Positions 49,361 to 61,100 of a DNA stretch of 64,000 bases are shown here, one piece after another. Origin of the DNA: Didymella arachidicola (taxonomy: Eukaryota; Ascomycota; Dothideomycetes; Pleosporales; Didymellaceae); contig CM049991.1 of NCBI GenBank assembly GCA_016630955.3, positions 1,938,387-2,002,386 on the forward strand, read 5' to 3'. Every line of letters begins with the position of its first letter. Within the stretch, counting starts at the first letter, position 1. The notes beneath the pieces are model-generated. The model did no database searches, was not told the origin of the DNA, and worked only from the letters and a program-made list of their open reading frames with translations. The position numbers and the translations under genes are program-made.

Positions 49361-52239
49361 ACGTAGCCAGATTGCGAAAAGAAATGACCTACCCATAGCG
49401 TCTATTGCTAAGCAAAAGGTATGCAATGTCAGCAACCAATCTGCTAAGCTTGCTATCCAAACGCTACAGGAACATGGACCAATCGCTCTAGACTACGTTA
49501 CGTTTGTTGCCAGCGAGAACGTTATTATCTGTACACCTTGTTACACCGCAGTACCTGTAACTGGTTTAAACACCCACTTACGGACTTGCCACTATAAACC
49601 CGCCAAAGTGCGTCGAGCTACGATAGCACGATTTGACGACGTGCCTGCTGCGAAGTCCTTCAATGATCTAGTGCCCCGACCGGATGGATCTACGCCGCTC
49701 TCTTACCTTGGCCCACCTCTGACTGGATTTTGTTGCCCGCACTGTCTGGAGGGAAAGAGTATTAATTGGGATCAGATACGACAGCATACAAAGAAACACC
49801 ACAACATTAGCGCGCCTGAGTGCCTTTAAGATCAATCGCGATACAAGTGTTATCTACAGAGCTGGACGAAGTACTCGCCCAAATACTGGGTGGTAAGCCA
49901 AGACGACAGCTCTCACCAGCATCAGAGCGACGAAAGATCACTTGAGACAAGCAATAGCGAGTGCTTAACACGTGTAGAGGATGAAGAGAAAGAAGAAGAA
50001 GAACGTTTAGATGATGAGCTAAACGGCGTGGTTCTCGACGGAGAGCTAGAACACAACGAGAACACTGAGTGGCTGCGAGGCTGCGAGTGGCCAGCGTGGT
50101 TTGCTCACAAGCCTATCTATATCATTGTTGCAGCTGCAGCACTGCCTCCTATGGCAACATCAGATGATCTCAAACTAGGCCTTTGGAACGGATTCGAATG
50201 TGTAAGCCCAGCACAGACGGAGAGAACGATCTGGAAGATTGTAGAAGCTAGCAGAATCGTTTTCCAACAATGCGAAGCAACACTAAAGCAGACGCCACGG
50301 GTTTTGCGTTGCTGGCTGCGGAGCTGGACGCCTTCTTTTCTTCCTTACCCTTTTGAGCTGCCACAACGCGAAAACACCCGACGAAGATACTATAGAATCC
50401 ACGAGCGATTCTTATGCTACATTTTCCGCGTCTTAGCACTGTCGCGTAACATAAAAGAGCCTACAAACGACATCTCTGGGCTGCAGCTAACTACGGCTCA
50501 GCTAGCCATGATGAACCATATCTGGGACCACGTCACTGCTGTCAGCCAGCAGGCAGACCTCGGGATTCTGCTCCAGTCATCTCTGGCCGCCCTGAACGAA
50601 AATCTCTTTCAACTTCTTGTCATGTTCTGGACAGACTTGTCGCACGACGGAAACATGAGCCGTAGCGCTATCATGAACTTCTCTGGTGTCTTGGGAATAC
50701 ATCCCACAGAGCTATGTTTCCGCAAGCCCTACGACTATACTCCTTTTATATCAGCACTGCTGTGGGTAGGTCGCCTGATTATACTCGAGTATGCCCTACC
50801 ACTTGCACCATACAACTATCTTAAGAATCCTTGGCCCGAGCGTACAGCCTACCCCGACCAAGCACAGCGACTGCGTGAGCATATCCGACCCAAGTATCTT
50901 CAGCGAGGTAGTCTTGCACCAGCTGGTTACCTTATCGAGCGACTACAGCACGGAAGAGCAATCGCGAGGCGCGAGGGTCCTAGAACAAACATCTCCTGGT
51001 CTTCAGATGGCTTGACACTCCATATTGCGGAAACACAGATTCATATGCGACAATTTCGTGAGACAATTCACACTGTTGTAGTAGGTTTACAAAGCCGTGC
51101 ACAGGAGCTCCTCTTCGGATGGTGGCCAGACGTTCAACTCGACATTCTACAAGATAATCTTGCGACCCATCGCCCTGGATTCTCGTTTCTGGCGCACCCA
51201 GCCAACAAACTCCAGGGAGCTTTCCGCGCTGTGAGCAAATTAGCGTTCTCAGAACAAGGCGGCTTCTCGTCAGAGACAAGTAGAGGGAGAGCAAAGCAGA
51301 GGCGGTACTTGAACGAAAGCGACAGCTTTGTTCGTCTGCTTTATGCAGCAATGCACCTAACAAGCGGCATGCCAGCACGTGGTGAGGAGCTCAGAGTCCT
51401 ACGGTGGGCTGACACGATCTCCGTGCGACGAAACATCTTTATCTACAAAGGAAAAGTGATACTTGTCTTCGCATACAACAAGGCAAACACCAACACCAAC
51501 AACTCGTTTTATATCGTACGCTCCCCCTGTCCTATGGTACAAAGAGTTCTTTACCTTTACCTTGTGTACATCCGCCCATTCCGCAGTCTTATTAGTCGAA
51601 AGTCAGGGGCGCAATCTACAGGCTCAACGAACCCTCACTTGTTTAGTACTCATGACAGTGCAACGGCCTGCTTTTCTTCAAGTAAAGCCCACTCGAGTCT
51701 GAAAAGGTCAACAGCCAAATGCCCTACTCCGACAACTACCAGTCTGTACAGACAAACTGCGACTAGCATTGCAAAGAAGCATCTCCCTGCACTTGTTACT
51801 GCATTCGACCCCAATACGCCTAAGGATTACAATGGATTCCTTCAACTCCTAGCTTTCCAAACAGGTCATAGACCAGTTACACATGCCAATGCATATGCGC
51901 TAGAGCATGGATTTCCTACCAAATTGCAGCCTGATCTGATTGATCGCTACCTGGTAAACAGCCATATGTGGCATGAATTCACGTTAACCCGAGAGGAAGA
52001 CGCTCTAGACTATAGCTTAGCAACCGTGCACAAAACCTCAAGCAGTACGATACAAGTTGGTTACTACCCGGACGCTATTTCTGAGGGAACACCAGAGTGT
52101 GCTACACCTGGAATAAGCGATACAGAGCCCCCAGACAAGGCTCTGCATACACAGACACCTAAGCAGAGGCAACAAAGAGGGAAAAAGCGACGCAGAGAGA
52201 CTAAGAGTTGCAGCCCTCTTACGAGAAAAATTCTCGATA

Positions 52240-54073
52240 ACGCCAACTACCACCGGATGGCGCACCCCACCGGAATGGCGCACCTTGCCAAGACCACACC
52301 TCTTTTGACCACCACCAACGATGTCGCAACAAATTGATCTTGAATTACTTTCTCGTGAAGATAGAATTAAGCTTGCTATTAGAGCTATTAATTCTAATGC
52401 GAACCTAAGCCAGCGACGCGCTGCTGCTGTCTACAACGTGCCTGAAAGTACTCTTCGAAGGCAACGCGCCAAACCAGCTTCTCAACGCGTTATCTACCCC
52501 AATTGCTCTCGGCTTACAAAGCAAGAAGAGGAGGTGCTTGTTCAACATATAAGAAAGCTTGACGCGCGAGGATTTGCTCCTACGCTTACTTATGTGCGAG
52601 AGATGGCTGATCAACTGTTGGCTGCTCGCGATGGGGGCAAGGTTGGAGAAAACTGGACCTACAGGTTTATCCAGCGGAAACCTGAGGTTAGGTCTCAGGT
52701 TTCTAGACTGAGAGATTACCGGAGAGTTCTGTGCAGCGATACAGCAATTATCAGTCCCTGGTTCGACCTTATACGCAACGTTAAAGCCAAGTACGGCATC
52801 CTGGACCAAGATACCTACAACTTTGACGAGACTGGCTTCCAGATAGGCGTTGGAGGGTCAGTTAAGGTAGTGACTGCGTCTGAGAGACGTCGTGCACCAC
52901 TCAGCCTTCAGCCTGGCGATCGTGAGTGGATAACTTTGATTGCTTGTATCAACGCGATGGGCTGGTCTGTCCCACCCTTCTTCATCCTCAAAGCAAAGCA
53001 CCACGACAAGGCCTGGTACGTTAACAACCCAAAAGATTGGAGGATTGGGGTTAGCAAGAATGGCTGGACTACTAATGAGCTTGGCCTTGCCTGGCTAAAG
53101 CACTTTATCCAGCACACAGAGGCTGCTACTGTAGGTAGCCATCGGCTGCTGATTATCGATGGCCACGAGAGTCACAAGTCGCTCGAATTCCAGAATCTCT
53201 GCGAGGAAAGCAAGATTATTGCCCTCTGTATGCCTCCGCACGCCTCTCACATCCTGCAGCCACTTGACGTTGGGTGCTTTGCCCCGCTGAAGCAGGCGTA
53301 CAAGAAGGAGATCAAAAGCTTGGCAGACAGTTACATTACCCACGTGGACAAAAAGGCCTTCTTAGCAACGTTTCAACCAGTATACAACAAGGCAATCTCA
53401 AAGAGCAACATCTTATCAAGCTTTAGAGCAACTGGCTTGGTCCCACTTGACCCAGAGGCGGTGCTGTCAAGGCTTGAAGTTAAGCCTCGTACGCCAACAC
53501 CGCCTCTGCCTGGGCCTACCAACTGGCAACCTAAAACACCAACCAACGCGATTGAAATTGATAGCCAAACAACTCTTATTATTAAGAGGATAAGAGAACA
53601 TAGGAGTTCCTCTCCTGACTCAATTATTGAGATGGTCCTACAGGTTAAAAGGGGGTCTGCAAAGAGGGACTATTCGCACACGCTACTTGAGGCAAGGATA
53701 GCCCAGCTTGAACAGGCAAACAAGGCTGCTTCTGAGCGTAAGAGGCGTAAAAAGAAGCGGATTCAGGAAGGCGGGACTCTCTCGCAGGCAGAGGCAGAGG
53801 AAATACTAAAGGAGAAAGACGCTAAGGCTGAGACTAAGGGAGAAGGTGCGCAGGTAGGTAGCAGTAGTAAAGTTAAACGGTGCTGTACAACATGCGGCAG
53901 GATAGGGCATAATAAGCGCACTTGCCAGCAAGATGTAATAGAGATAGAGGATTAATTTAAGCTATTGTACGTTTAAATTTCTTGTTGTGGTGCTGAAATA
54001 TTGAGGTGTAAAGATAAATTTGCTACAGGGTGCGCCATTCCGGTGGGGTGCGCCATCCGGTGGTGGTTGGCGT
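52240..54073 (+). mobile_element. Fot1/pogo-type transposon, complete (pogo-3), inside gene B
   Basis: Inverted ends of about 45 bp (from 52240 ACGCCAACTACCACCGG; to 54073) with one mismatch, flanked by TA (52238-52239, 54074-54075). Each end contains two copies of a TGGCGCACC-type word, an end design also seen in pogo-2. One intact transposase gene on the plus strand. It disrupts gene B and was inserted after that gene was duplicated. Confidence 0.92.
52321..53955 (+). CDS. pogo-family transposase with C-terminal zinc knuckle, 544 aa, intact
   Basis: ATG at 52321 (MSQQIDLELLSREDRIKLAI) is the only sensible start, just inside the left end. N-terminal psq-type HTH (LSQRRAAAVYNVPESTLRRQ), then a CENP-B-like HTH (PTLTYVREMADQLLA...NWTYRFIQRK). 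DDE_1 core: NFDETGFQIGVGG, LLIIDGHESHKSLEF and HILQPLDVGCFAPL give the three aspartates. One oddity is DGHESH where most family members have DGHGSH. The C-terminus has a coiled coil with a basic run (ASERKRRKKKRIQEGG) and a CCHC knuckle, CTTCGRIGHNKRTC, shared with pogo-2 but not with pogo-1. It is clearly related to pogo-2 along its length. Likely functional. Confidence 0.94.
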   Translation: MSQQIDLELLSREDRIKLAIRAINSNANLSQRRAAAVYNVPESTLRRQRAKPASQRVIYPNCSRLTKQEEEVLVQHIRKLDARGFAPTLTYVREMADQLLAARDGGKVGENWTYRFIQRKPEVRSQVSRLRDYRRVLCSDTAIISPWFDLIRNVKAKYGILDQDTYNFDETGFQIGVGGSVKVVTASERRRAPLSLQPGDREWITLIACINAMGWSVPPFFILKAKHHDKAWYVNNPKDWRIGVSKNGWTTNELGLAWLKHFIQHTEAATVGSHRLLIIDGHESHKSLEFQNLCEESKIIALCMPPHASHILQPLDVGCFAPLKQAYKKEIKSLADSYITHVDKKAFLATFQPVYNKAISKSNILSSFRATGLVPLDPEAVLSRLEVKPRTPTPPLPGPTNWQPKTPTNAIEIDSQTTLIIKRIREHRSSSPDSIIEMVLQVKRGSAKRDYSHTLLEARIAQLEQANKAASERKRRKKKRIQEGGTLSQAEAEEILKEKDAKAETKGEGAQVGSSSKVKRCCTTCGRIGHNKRTCQQDVIEIED

Positions 54074-54230
54074 TATGCAAAAGCAACTAAACAATCTTGT
54101 TCAAGAGCGCGCCATGTCAAAAAAGAGGCGAGCAACAGGTCGAAATACTGGTCAGAATAATGTAGAATCAGATCCTACCTCCACGCGACCGCCACGACCC
54201 CGAGCCTCGTTCGCGCTTGATGCGGTATAG

Positions 54231-54468
54231 TGCGCGACTTCGGCCCTACTTCGTCCCCTCCCAGCCTTAGCCTGGAGTCGACCCCTTTTGATGCTCTATT
54301 TCGGTCTAGCTCGGCCCTGCACGGGCATGCATGCTCCAACACAGGGCAGCTATAGCAGTTCCTGCTTGTTACCTGTTGTTCTGTACTACTTTTACCTGCT
54401 TACGCATTAACTAAGACGCCACGGCCTGCTATTCAATTGTGTGCTACTGTTAGCAACAAAGTAGTGCT
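54231..54468. other. Spacer between genes B and C
   Basis: No gene seen; should contain the promoter of gene C. Confidence 0.45.
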
Positions 54469-57400
54469 ATGTCTCACCAGACAGCGTCTCGCTGGATAGT
54501 CTACACGGGTAATCCAGAAGCCGGTGTCTTTTCTGAAAGCGCCTCTAACCCTTCCTCATGGACTGTCCATTCAGGCGACTCAGCAAAGAGCAAGGCATGT
54601 GAATGACGTACCTTTGCCGCACTTTTTATTCTATCTCACCCTCACTTGCTAATTATAGATAGCCTGCAGAACCCGAAGTGCCAAACATTATCTCCTATCT
54701 GCCAGAACATGGACACCTGTTGTGCACCCCATGTAGAAGCGTTATACCCTACAAGACGCTCCGTTACCACCTCCGCCACTACCACAAAACTCGATCGTCC
54801 ATATGCGAAATTATCCTTTCTCAGTATAAAGGACTTCCTGTATCGCAGATTGATGCAGACGTTGTCCCTCGTGCAAATAACTCTTCTAGCTTAGATTTCC
54901 TAGCGCCACCCGAGCGAGGCTACTCCTGTCCGCAGTGCGACTTGACAACTTGTAGTTGGGATACAATGCTGCTGCATTTTCGGAAGACGCAGTGCAGTAG
55001 GGGGCAGAGGACGCGCAATGATCTATTCTGCTTCGTCCAGCGATGGTCTCCTATCAGGCGAAACGTGGGAGGTACCTGGAGGGTAGCACACGCTACACAC
55101 ACAATTCAAAGCAGAAGAAGATCAAGCCAGGACGGATCCGTGTCAGACGACCCTGCGACCGCCGCTCTTCTGCTGATGGAAGCCGAGGAGGAAGCTAGGC
55201 TCTTACAGCAAGATCAAGAACTGATGGCCCTAAGCAACGAGCTTGAGCATGACGAGAAAACCGACTGGCTGCGCGGTTGTGGTTGGACGCGGTGGTTTGC
55301 CCAAAAGCCGCTCCATCTGATTATTGCTACTTCTAGGTTGGCCACTTCTACCGGTGAAGCTATTCACCTCGGCACCTGGAACAGCGTGGAGTGGATCAGC
55401 TCCGCAGCTACAGAGTCAAAACTAAGACAACTATCAGAAATTGTTCATCTCGTGCTTGATCGCTGCGAGGAAACATTAGAACAAACTCCGCGAGTCTTGC
55501 GCTGCTGGCTGCGAAGCTGGGGGTCACACTTCTACGCGTATCCCTTCGAGCTACCTCAACGAGACGCTACGAAAGCTAGGTACCGCTCCTTCCTAAACCG
55601 CTTTCTGTGCTATGTATTCCGATCATGGCAGGTATGTCAGAAGCTCAATCAAAGCTTAAGCGAGGTATATGGGCTTCAGCTGTCGGACGCACAGGCGGAT
55701 ATCGTGAAATCTGTCTGGTCAGATCTGTCCACAAAAGGATTCAGTAAGGCAGAGCCTACGTTCTCTTCCCGTTTATCAGAAACCGTCTTTCAGCTGCTCG
55801 TGCTATTTTGGACGGATGTGTCCACAGACGGCATATTGGAAGGCAAAGCAATTGTCCACTTCTCTGGTGTGCTGGGTATCCATCCGTACGAGTTGGCATA
55901 CCGTACAGCTTACGACTACACACCGTACCTATCAGCTCTACTGTGGATTGATAGACTTATTATTCTCGAGTACGCCTTGCCGCTGCGAGGGTACACTACC
56001 CTTGATGTTCTCTGGCCAGCACGAGCAGCCTATGCTGATCAGGGCAAACGTCTCTGTGTAGAGATTCGCCCAGCATACCTCCAACGCGGCAGTCTCTCAC
56101 CTATGGGCTACCTGATTGAGCGTTTGCAGCACGGCAGAGCCATTGCCAAACGCGAAGGACCACGCACCAACCTATCTTGGTCCCTCGATGGTCAGACCCT
56201 AGACATCGCTGGTTCTCGCATCTCTATGCATGAATTCCGCTATACAATCCACTGCCTCCTTGCTAGACTTGAAAGAATCACGCGAGACCTCATGTTTGAC
56301 TGGTGGCCTAAGGTAGATCTCCATACCTTAAAAGAGGATCTATCAAGGCACCGCCCAGGTTATTCGTTCCTGCAAGAGCCAGCAAATCAGCTACAGACTA
56401 GCTTTAAGCATTTGAGCCGAAGAGCCTTCTCTAAAGAAGGGAGGGGGTTCTCCCTACAAGGCAGAGGCCGAGAGAAAGCAATGTCCTACCTGAAACAATA
56501 TAACAACATGGTCGAAGTACTGTTCAGTAGTATCCATGTGACCAGCGGAATGCCTGCTAGAGGAGAGGAGCTTCGGGTTCTGCGCTGGGCAGACACTGCC
56601 GCAGTGCAACGCAACATCTTCATTTGCCAGGGCCGGATCTTGCTAGTCTTTTCGTACAATAAAGCTAGCCAGAACTCGAACAACTCTTTTTTTGTTGTTC
56701 GAGTTCCCTGCTCATCAGTAGAGAGGTGCCTGTTCCTTTACCTCGCATACATCAGACCATTCAGCGATTTCCTTAGCCGACAACTAAAGCTTGTCAACAC
56801 AAGCGTTCCAACCAATCCGCACTTGTTCACTGCGTACGACACACCTGTGTCGTGTTTCAGCTCATCAGTCTGCTCGAAGCTCCTGCAGCAATCCACACCA
56901 GAATGCCCGATACTGCTCCATTTTCAAATGTATCGCCAGATTGCAGTAGCTATTAGCAAGAAGCATCTTCTAGATATTGCCCAGCCTTTTGATCCTCACA
57001 CTCCGAGGGATCGCGATGGACTATTACGACTTCTCTCTTTCCAGACAGGACATAATCCAGCTACCCATGCTGGCGCGTACGCTTTGGATCGTGCCTATCC
57101 TGCCAAGCTGCAACCTGAGTTATTAGAACGATACCTCGAAGTCAGTAAGGTATGGCATCAATTTCTGGGTGTCGACAGACAAAGCACAGATCAGGCTATT
57201 CTCAGCTTTAGTGCAAACAGAAGTTTACCAGAAGCTCCAGTAGAGCATTCAATGTTTCTGCCACCAAAGGATGATGCGTTCTTGACTAATAGGACTACAC
57301 AAACACTTGAAGTACCCGAAGAGAGCACAGTATCGCAGATCGAGGCATCGGCCGCTGGCGAGAATGAGCGACCGCGGAAGCGAAGGCGCGACTCAGATGA

Positions 57401-57995
57401 GAGTATAAGTCCAATACAGCAAAAGATTGATGCTTTACGAGCAGATCTTGCCGCCCTAGAGCATGAGCACAAGATGCAAAAACTCTGCAAAGCTGCCTCC
57501 CAACGAGCGCTAACAAACCAAGGGGGCGAAGACCCCAATGGAACGCTCCGGTATCGTAAGAGGGGCTCACAAGTATCGTTAAGTAACTGCGCAGATGTGT
57601 TCTGCTTTTTAGAAGACTTCAAGGTCTTCGTATGCAAGCAACATCATACCGCAGTTATGAGTCTTGACCGCCATATGTTGCAGCACCACAAAGTGCCTGC
57701 TTCAGTACGAAGACAGGTTGTTGACTGTTTTAGTCGCCTTGAACCAGTGGCTCCAAGCAAGATAGAGCTGCCTAAAGAGCCCACGCAGGCTATAGAACAG
57801 CTTGGTAAGCCACTTGCTGGGCTAGAGTGCAGAGCATGCGGGTATATCACTGTTAGCAAAGATCAGATTCGGATGCACTGCAACCGAGATCATAAACTTG
57901 CTTGGTTAGGCGACAAGAGCCAGTTGTATAATTCAGTGAAGGTACAGAGCTTCTTCCGAACAGGTGGTCTGCAGAAATACTTTATAGTCGTTTAG
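54469..57995 (+). CDS. Telomere-array gene C: C2H2 plus recombinase-like domain, fused to a second N-terminal module
   Basis: The main frame (from about 54663 to 57995, no stops, about 1,110 aa) begins with an OrsD-like finger (LLCTPCRSVIPYKTLRYHLR) and a C2H2 (YSCPQCDLTTCSWDTMLLHF). A possible first exon is 54469-54594 (ATG at 54469), joined by a GC-AG intron to 54663; the donor is uncertain. Family blocks: WLRGCGWTRWFAQKPLHLII; RVLRCWLRSWGSHFYAYPFE; GVLGIHPYELAYRTAYDYTP. Recombinase-like motifs: TSGMPARGEELRVLRW, FSYNK, HFQMYRQIAVAIS, GHNPATHAGAYALDR (Arg about 56559, Arg 56934, Tyr 57073). After a basic coiled-coil tail it carries a second OrsD-like unit (FVCKQHHTAVMSLDRHMLQH; ECRACGYITVSKDQIRMHCN) almost the same as the start of gene D, then stops. 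Nuclear role inferred. Confidence 0.8.
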
Positions 57996-58101
57996 TGTTC
58001 TGTAACTAAACACATCCTCTGCATGTAAAGTGTACTAACAACTATAGTAATTCAATAATATATAAATTACCTTAATAGTGACTTAGCCACTTCTAACCTG
58101 C
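57996..58101. other. Short AT-rich spacer before gene D
   Basis: About 100 bp. It ends in cttctaacctgcg...ttttctag, which looks like a branch point and 3' splice site for gene D; no matching 5' exon was found. Confidence 0.5.
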
Positions 58102-61100
58102 GACAATGTTCACTGTTTTCTAGAAGACTACAGCGTCTTAGTATGCAGGGAGCATCACACTGCTGTTGTTAATCTCAACACGCATCTCTTGCAGCATCAC
58201 AGCGTGCCCGCTGCAACTCGAAAACAAGTTGTTGAACGCTTCAATCAATTCGCGCTGATTGACGCAGCAGACGTTGAGCTTCCAGATGAGCCGGCGCGAC
58301 CGATAGAAGAGCTTGGGAAGCCGCTAGACGGGCTGCAGTGCAAGACATGCAGCTTCATCACTATCAACAAGGACACAATGCGCATGCACTGTAAGAAAGA
58401 TCACCAGCAAGCTTGGCTAGGAGAAAAAGGCGCGCTCTATCACACTGTCAAAGTACAGAGCTTTTTCCGCACAGGGGTTTTACAGCGATATTTTGTTGTT
58501 GATGTAGCTGTAGCCGAAAATGCTCTAAACGACGACGTCGAAGTTGCAGTTCAGAGGCAGCTTGCCGAGTATAAACTGACACAACAAGAAGTCGAAGAAG
58601 AGCTTCAAACACTTGAAGAGGCTGCAAAGACAGACAAGACAGGCTGGTTTAAGCGGACAGGCTGGTTAGAGTTCTTCAAGGATCGAAATCTTGTTCATCT
58701 GGCCCATCAAGCCCGGGCTCCCGATCGGAGCGAGCACAAGCTCAAGCTAGCTGCTCAGCTTGCAGAGGGACTGATTGAGAGAAGCGTCAAGGGATTGGCT
58801 ACGCTTCCGCAAGAACTCAGGCGCTGGCTGCGGAGCGCAAAGCAGAGCGAGATCGACGTGCGGCCGTTGGGGCGACTGCAGAACCCAGAGAGTCAGGCTG
58901 TGTACGCAAGCTATATAGTGAGGTTTGTCTGCTTCTATCTACGCGTGCTAGGAGATGAAGAGCAGCGGATTATGCGTTTCCGACAGCAGCGCGACACAGC
59001 TGCTCGATCCGAAAGCAGTGCGGCGTTGAGCAGCGACGAAGACAGCGAAGACGAAGCGGAAGGCAGTGAGGCTGACGACGACAGCCCGCGGCCCCGGCGC
59101 AGGACACGCAGTCAACAGGCACCAGACATGATGAAGGACACGCGCGAGCTCTTCACGTGGACAGCTGAGCAGAAGTTGTATGCGATCAGGCTGTGGGACG
59201 CGCTAGATGGCGACGACAGAGGCGCTCAGACGGAGGCGCTTCTTGCGTCTATCAGCTCGTTCATCTTCACAACGTATCATCCCGTGGCGTTGTCTACTGG
59301 TTTGATTCAGTTTCTCGCAGTGCTTGGGATTGATGTAGACACGGGCCGCTTGCGGACCGCAAAGAACTACTCGTACATGCTGGCGGGGATGGTGTACTGC
59401 GTGCGGGTGCTCGCTCTGGAGAAGCTGCTCCCGGGAGGGCAGCGCGACACGCAGACAGAAGAAGACCGCGACAGTTTTCTGGCAACGCGGCACAAGCAGC
59501 TAGCAGACGGCACGTTCAGCCCGATGAGCGAGATGATCAGCATGCTGGCGTACGGCAAACACATTGGACTCACGGCCGGCAACTCAGGCAACGCTTACTG
59601 GTCAGAGGACAAGCAGACGTTCTATCTGAACGGCCGACCGATCGTCATCCGCCGCTTCTGCAAGATGGCGCAGGACTTGTTGGCTGAAACAGAGCAGATG
59701 CTGTGGGAGCTTTGCTGGGTGGACGGCGAGGAAGAGCGGGTTACCGTTGATCTGAAGCAGGTAGTCGACGACGTCACGTTCACAAAACGACGCACGTCGT
59801 TTGTCGACGCTCCAGGCAACAAACTGCAAGGCGGGCTGGCTTGGATGCTTAGGAGAGCGATGACTACAGCGGGCGGGCTGCGATTAACGCGTGCGGACGG
59901 GCAGTGGAGCGTCAAGGCGGTGCGGCAGTACATGCGACAGATGGATCGCTTCTTGGAACTGCTGCTCTGCAGCGTGCACGTCACGTCAGGGCAGCCGGGG
60001 AGGGGATCGGAGATCACGACGATTCGGCACCGCAACGGCGTACTGCAGGACCGCAACATCTTCGTCGTGGACGGGCAGGTGATGACAGTGGTCCGCTATC
60101 ACAAGTCGCAGTCGCAGTGGGACAAGCCGAAGATCGTGCCGCGCTTCTTGCCGCCGCAGCTGGGGCAGGTGATGGCGGTGTACTTGGTCTACGTACAGCC
60201 GTTCCGCGAGTATCTGACGCTGCAGGTGCTGGGCGGTAGCTACAGCGACTACGTGTGGCACGACGCGCAGGGCGCGTGGGACACCAGCCGGCTCACGAGG
60301 GTGCTGAAGCGCGAGACAGGGAAGAGGCTGGGCGTGGTGCTGCACACGCTCGACTACCGGCACACGGCAGTAGGTATCGGGCGAGTCAAGGTGGGAGAGT
60401 CGTTCAGCAGGGGCTATCAGGACGACGTTGGCGAGACAGAAGAGGCGGAAGTGGACGACGATGGCGAAGACGTTCTTGAGCTGCAGAACTCACGCACAAC
60501 CGCAATGGGGGTAGGCAACTACAGCGTGCCGATGGATATCGTGAAGCATCTCAGCGTGCGGTCCGTTGATGCGTTCCGGCCGCTTAGCGCAGCATGGCAC
60601 CGCTTCTTAGGGGTGGATGGGAGCGCAGCGAAGCCCGTAGAGCCGAGCAGGACGACAAAGCGACGGATGAGCAACAGCACGTCGTCGGCACTTGTTGGGC
60701 TGCCGAAAGAGAAAGAAGTGCGGTTTGCAGACCCGCGAGCAGATGCGATACACAGGGGGCTGCAGCAGGTGCTAGGCAAGCAAGATGTTGGCTTTCGATC
60801 GGTGGAGCAGGAGCAGGCTTTGCACGCGGTGCTGGAGAAGCAGACGCCGCTCATCGTCGTGCTTCCGACGGGCGGAGGCAAGAGCTTGCTGTTCACGCTG
60901 CCGGCTTGCGTGGAGGAGCCGGGGGTAACGGTGGTCGTCGTGCCGTACCGGGCGCTGATTGAAGATCTAGTCAGGAGGATTCAGCAGTGCGGCGTCGAGT
61001 GCATGGAGTGGAAGCACGGCGAGAACAACCCGGCATCTGTGGTGGTAGTCAGTGCAGACGTAGCTGGCGACATAACAAGCACTGGCAACTTTCTTGGCTA

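Larger units (their letters stand above)
49361..54230 (+). pseudogene. Telomere-array gene B: paralogue with a stop codon and a pogo-3 insertion
   Basis: Open from about 49361 (no clear ATG; probably an exon after an acceptor). The OrsD-like finger ICTPCYTAVPVTGLNTHLRT is followed by CCPHCLEG, TAA at 49827-49829, and then the same frame onward (YKCYLQSWTKYSPKYW). The body matches genes A and C: WLRGCEWPAWFAHKPIYIIV; RVLRCWLRSW; GVLGIHPTELCFRKPYDYTP; recombinase-like TSGMPARGEELRVLRW, FAYNK, YRQTATSIAKKH, GHRPVTHANAYALEHG. Near its basic tail the gene is cut at 52238 by pogo-3. Directly after the element (54076 on) the reading frame resumes once one TA is removed (MQKQLNNLVQERAMSKKRRA) and ends at 54230. 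The TAA fits a CAA-to-TAA change. Confidence 0.75.
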
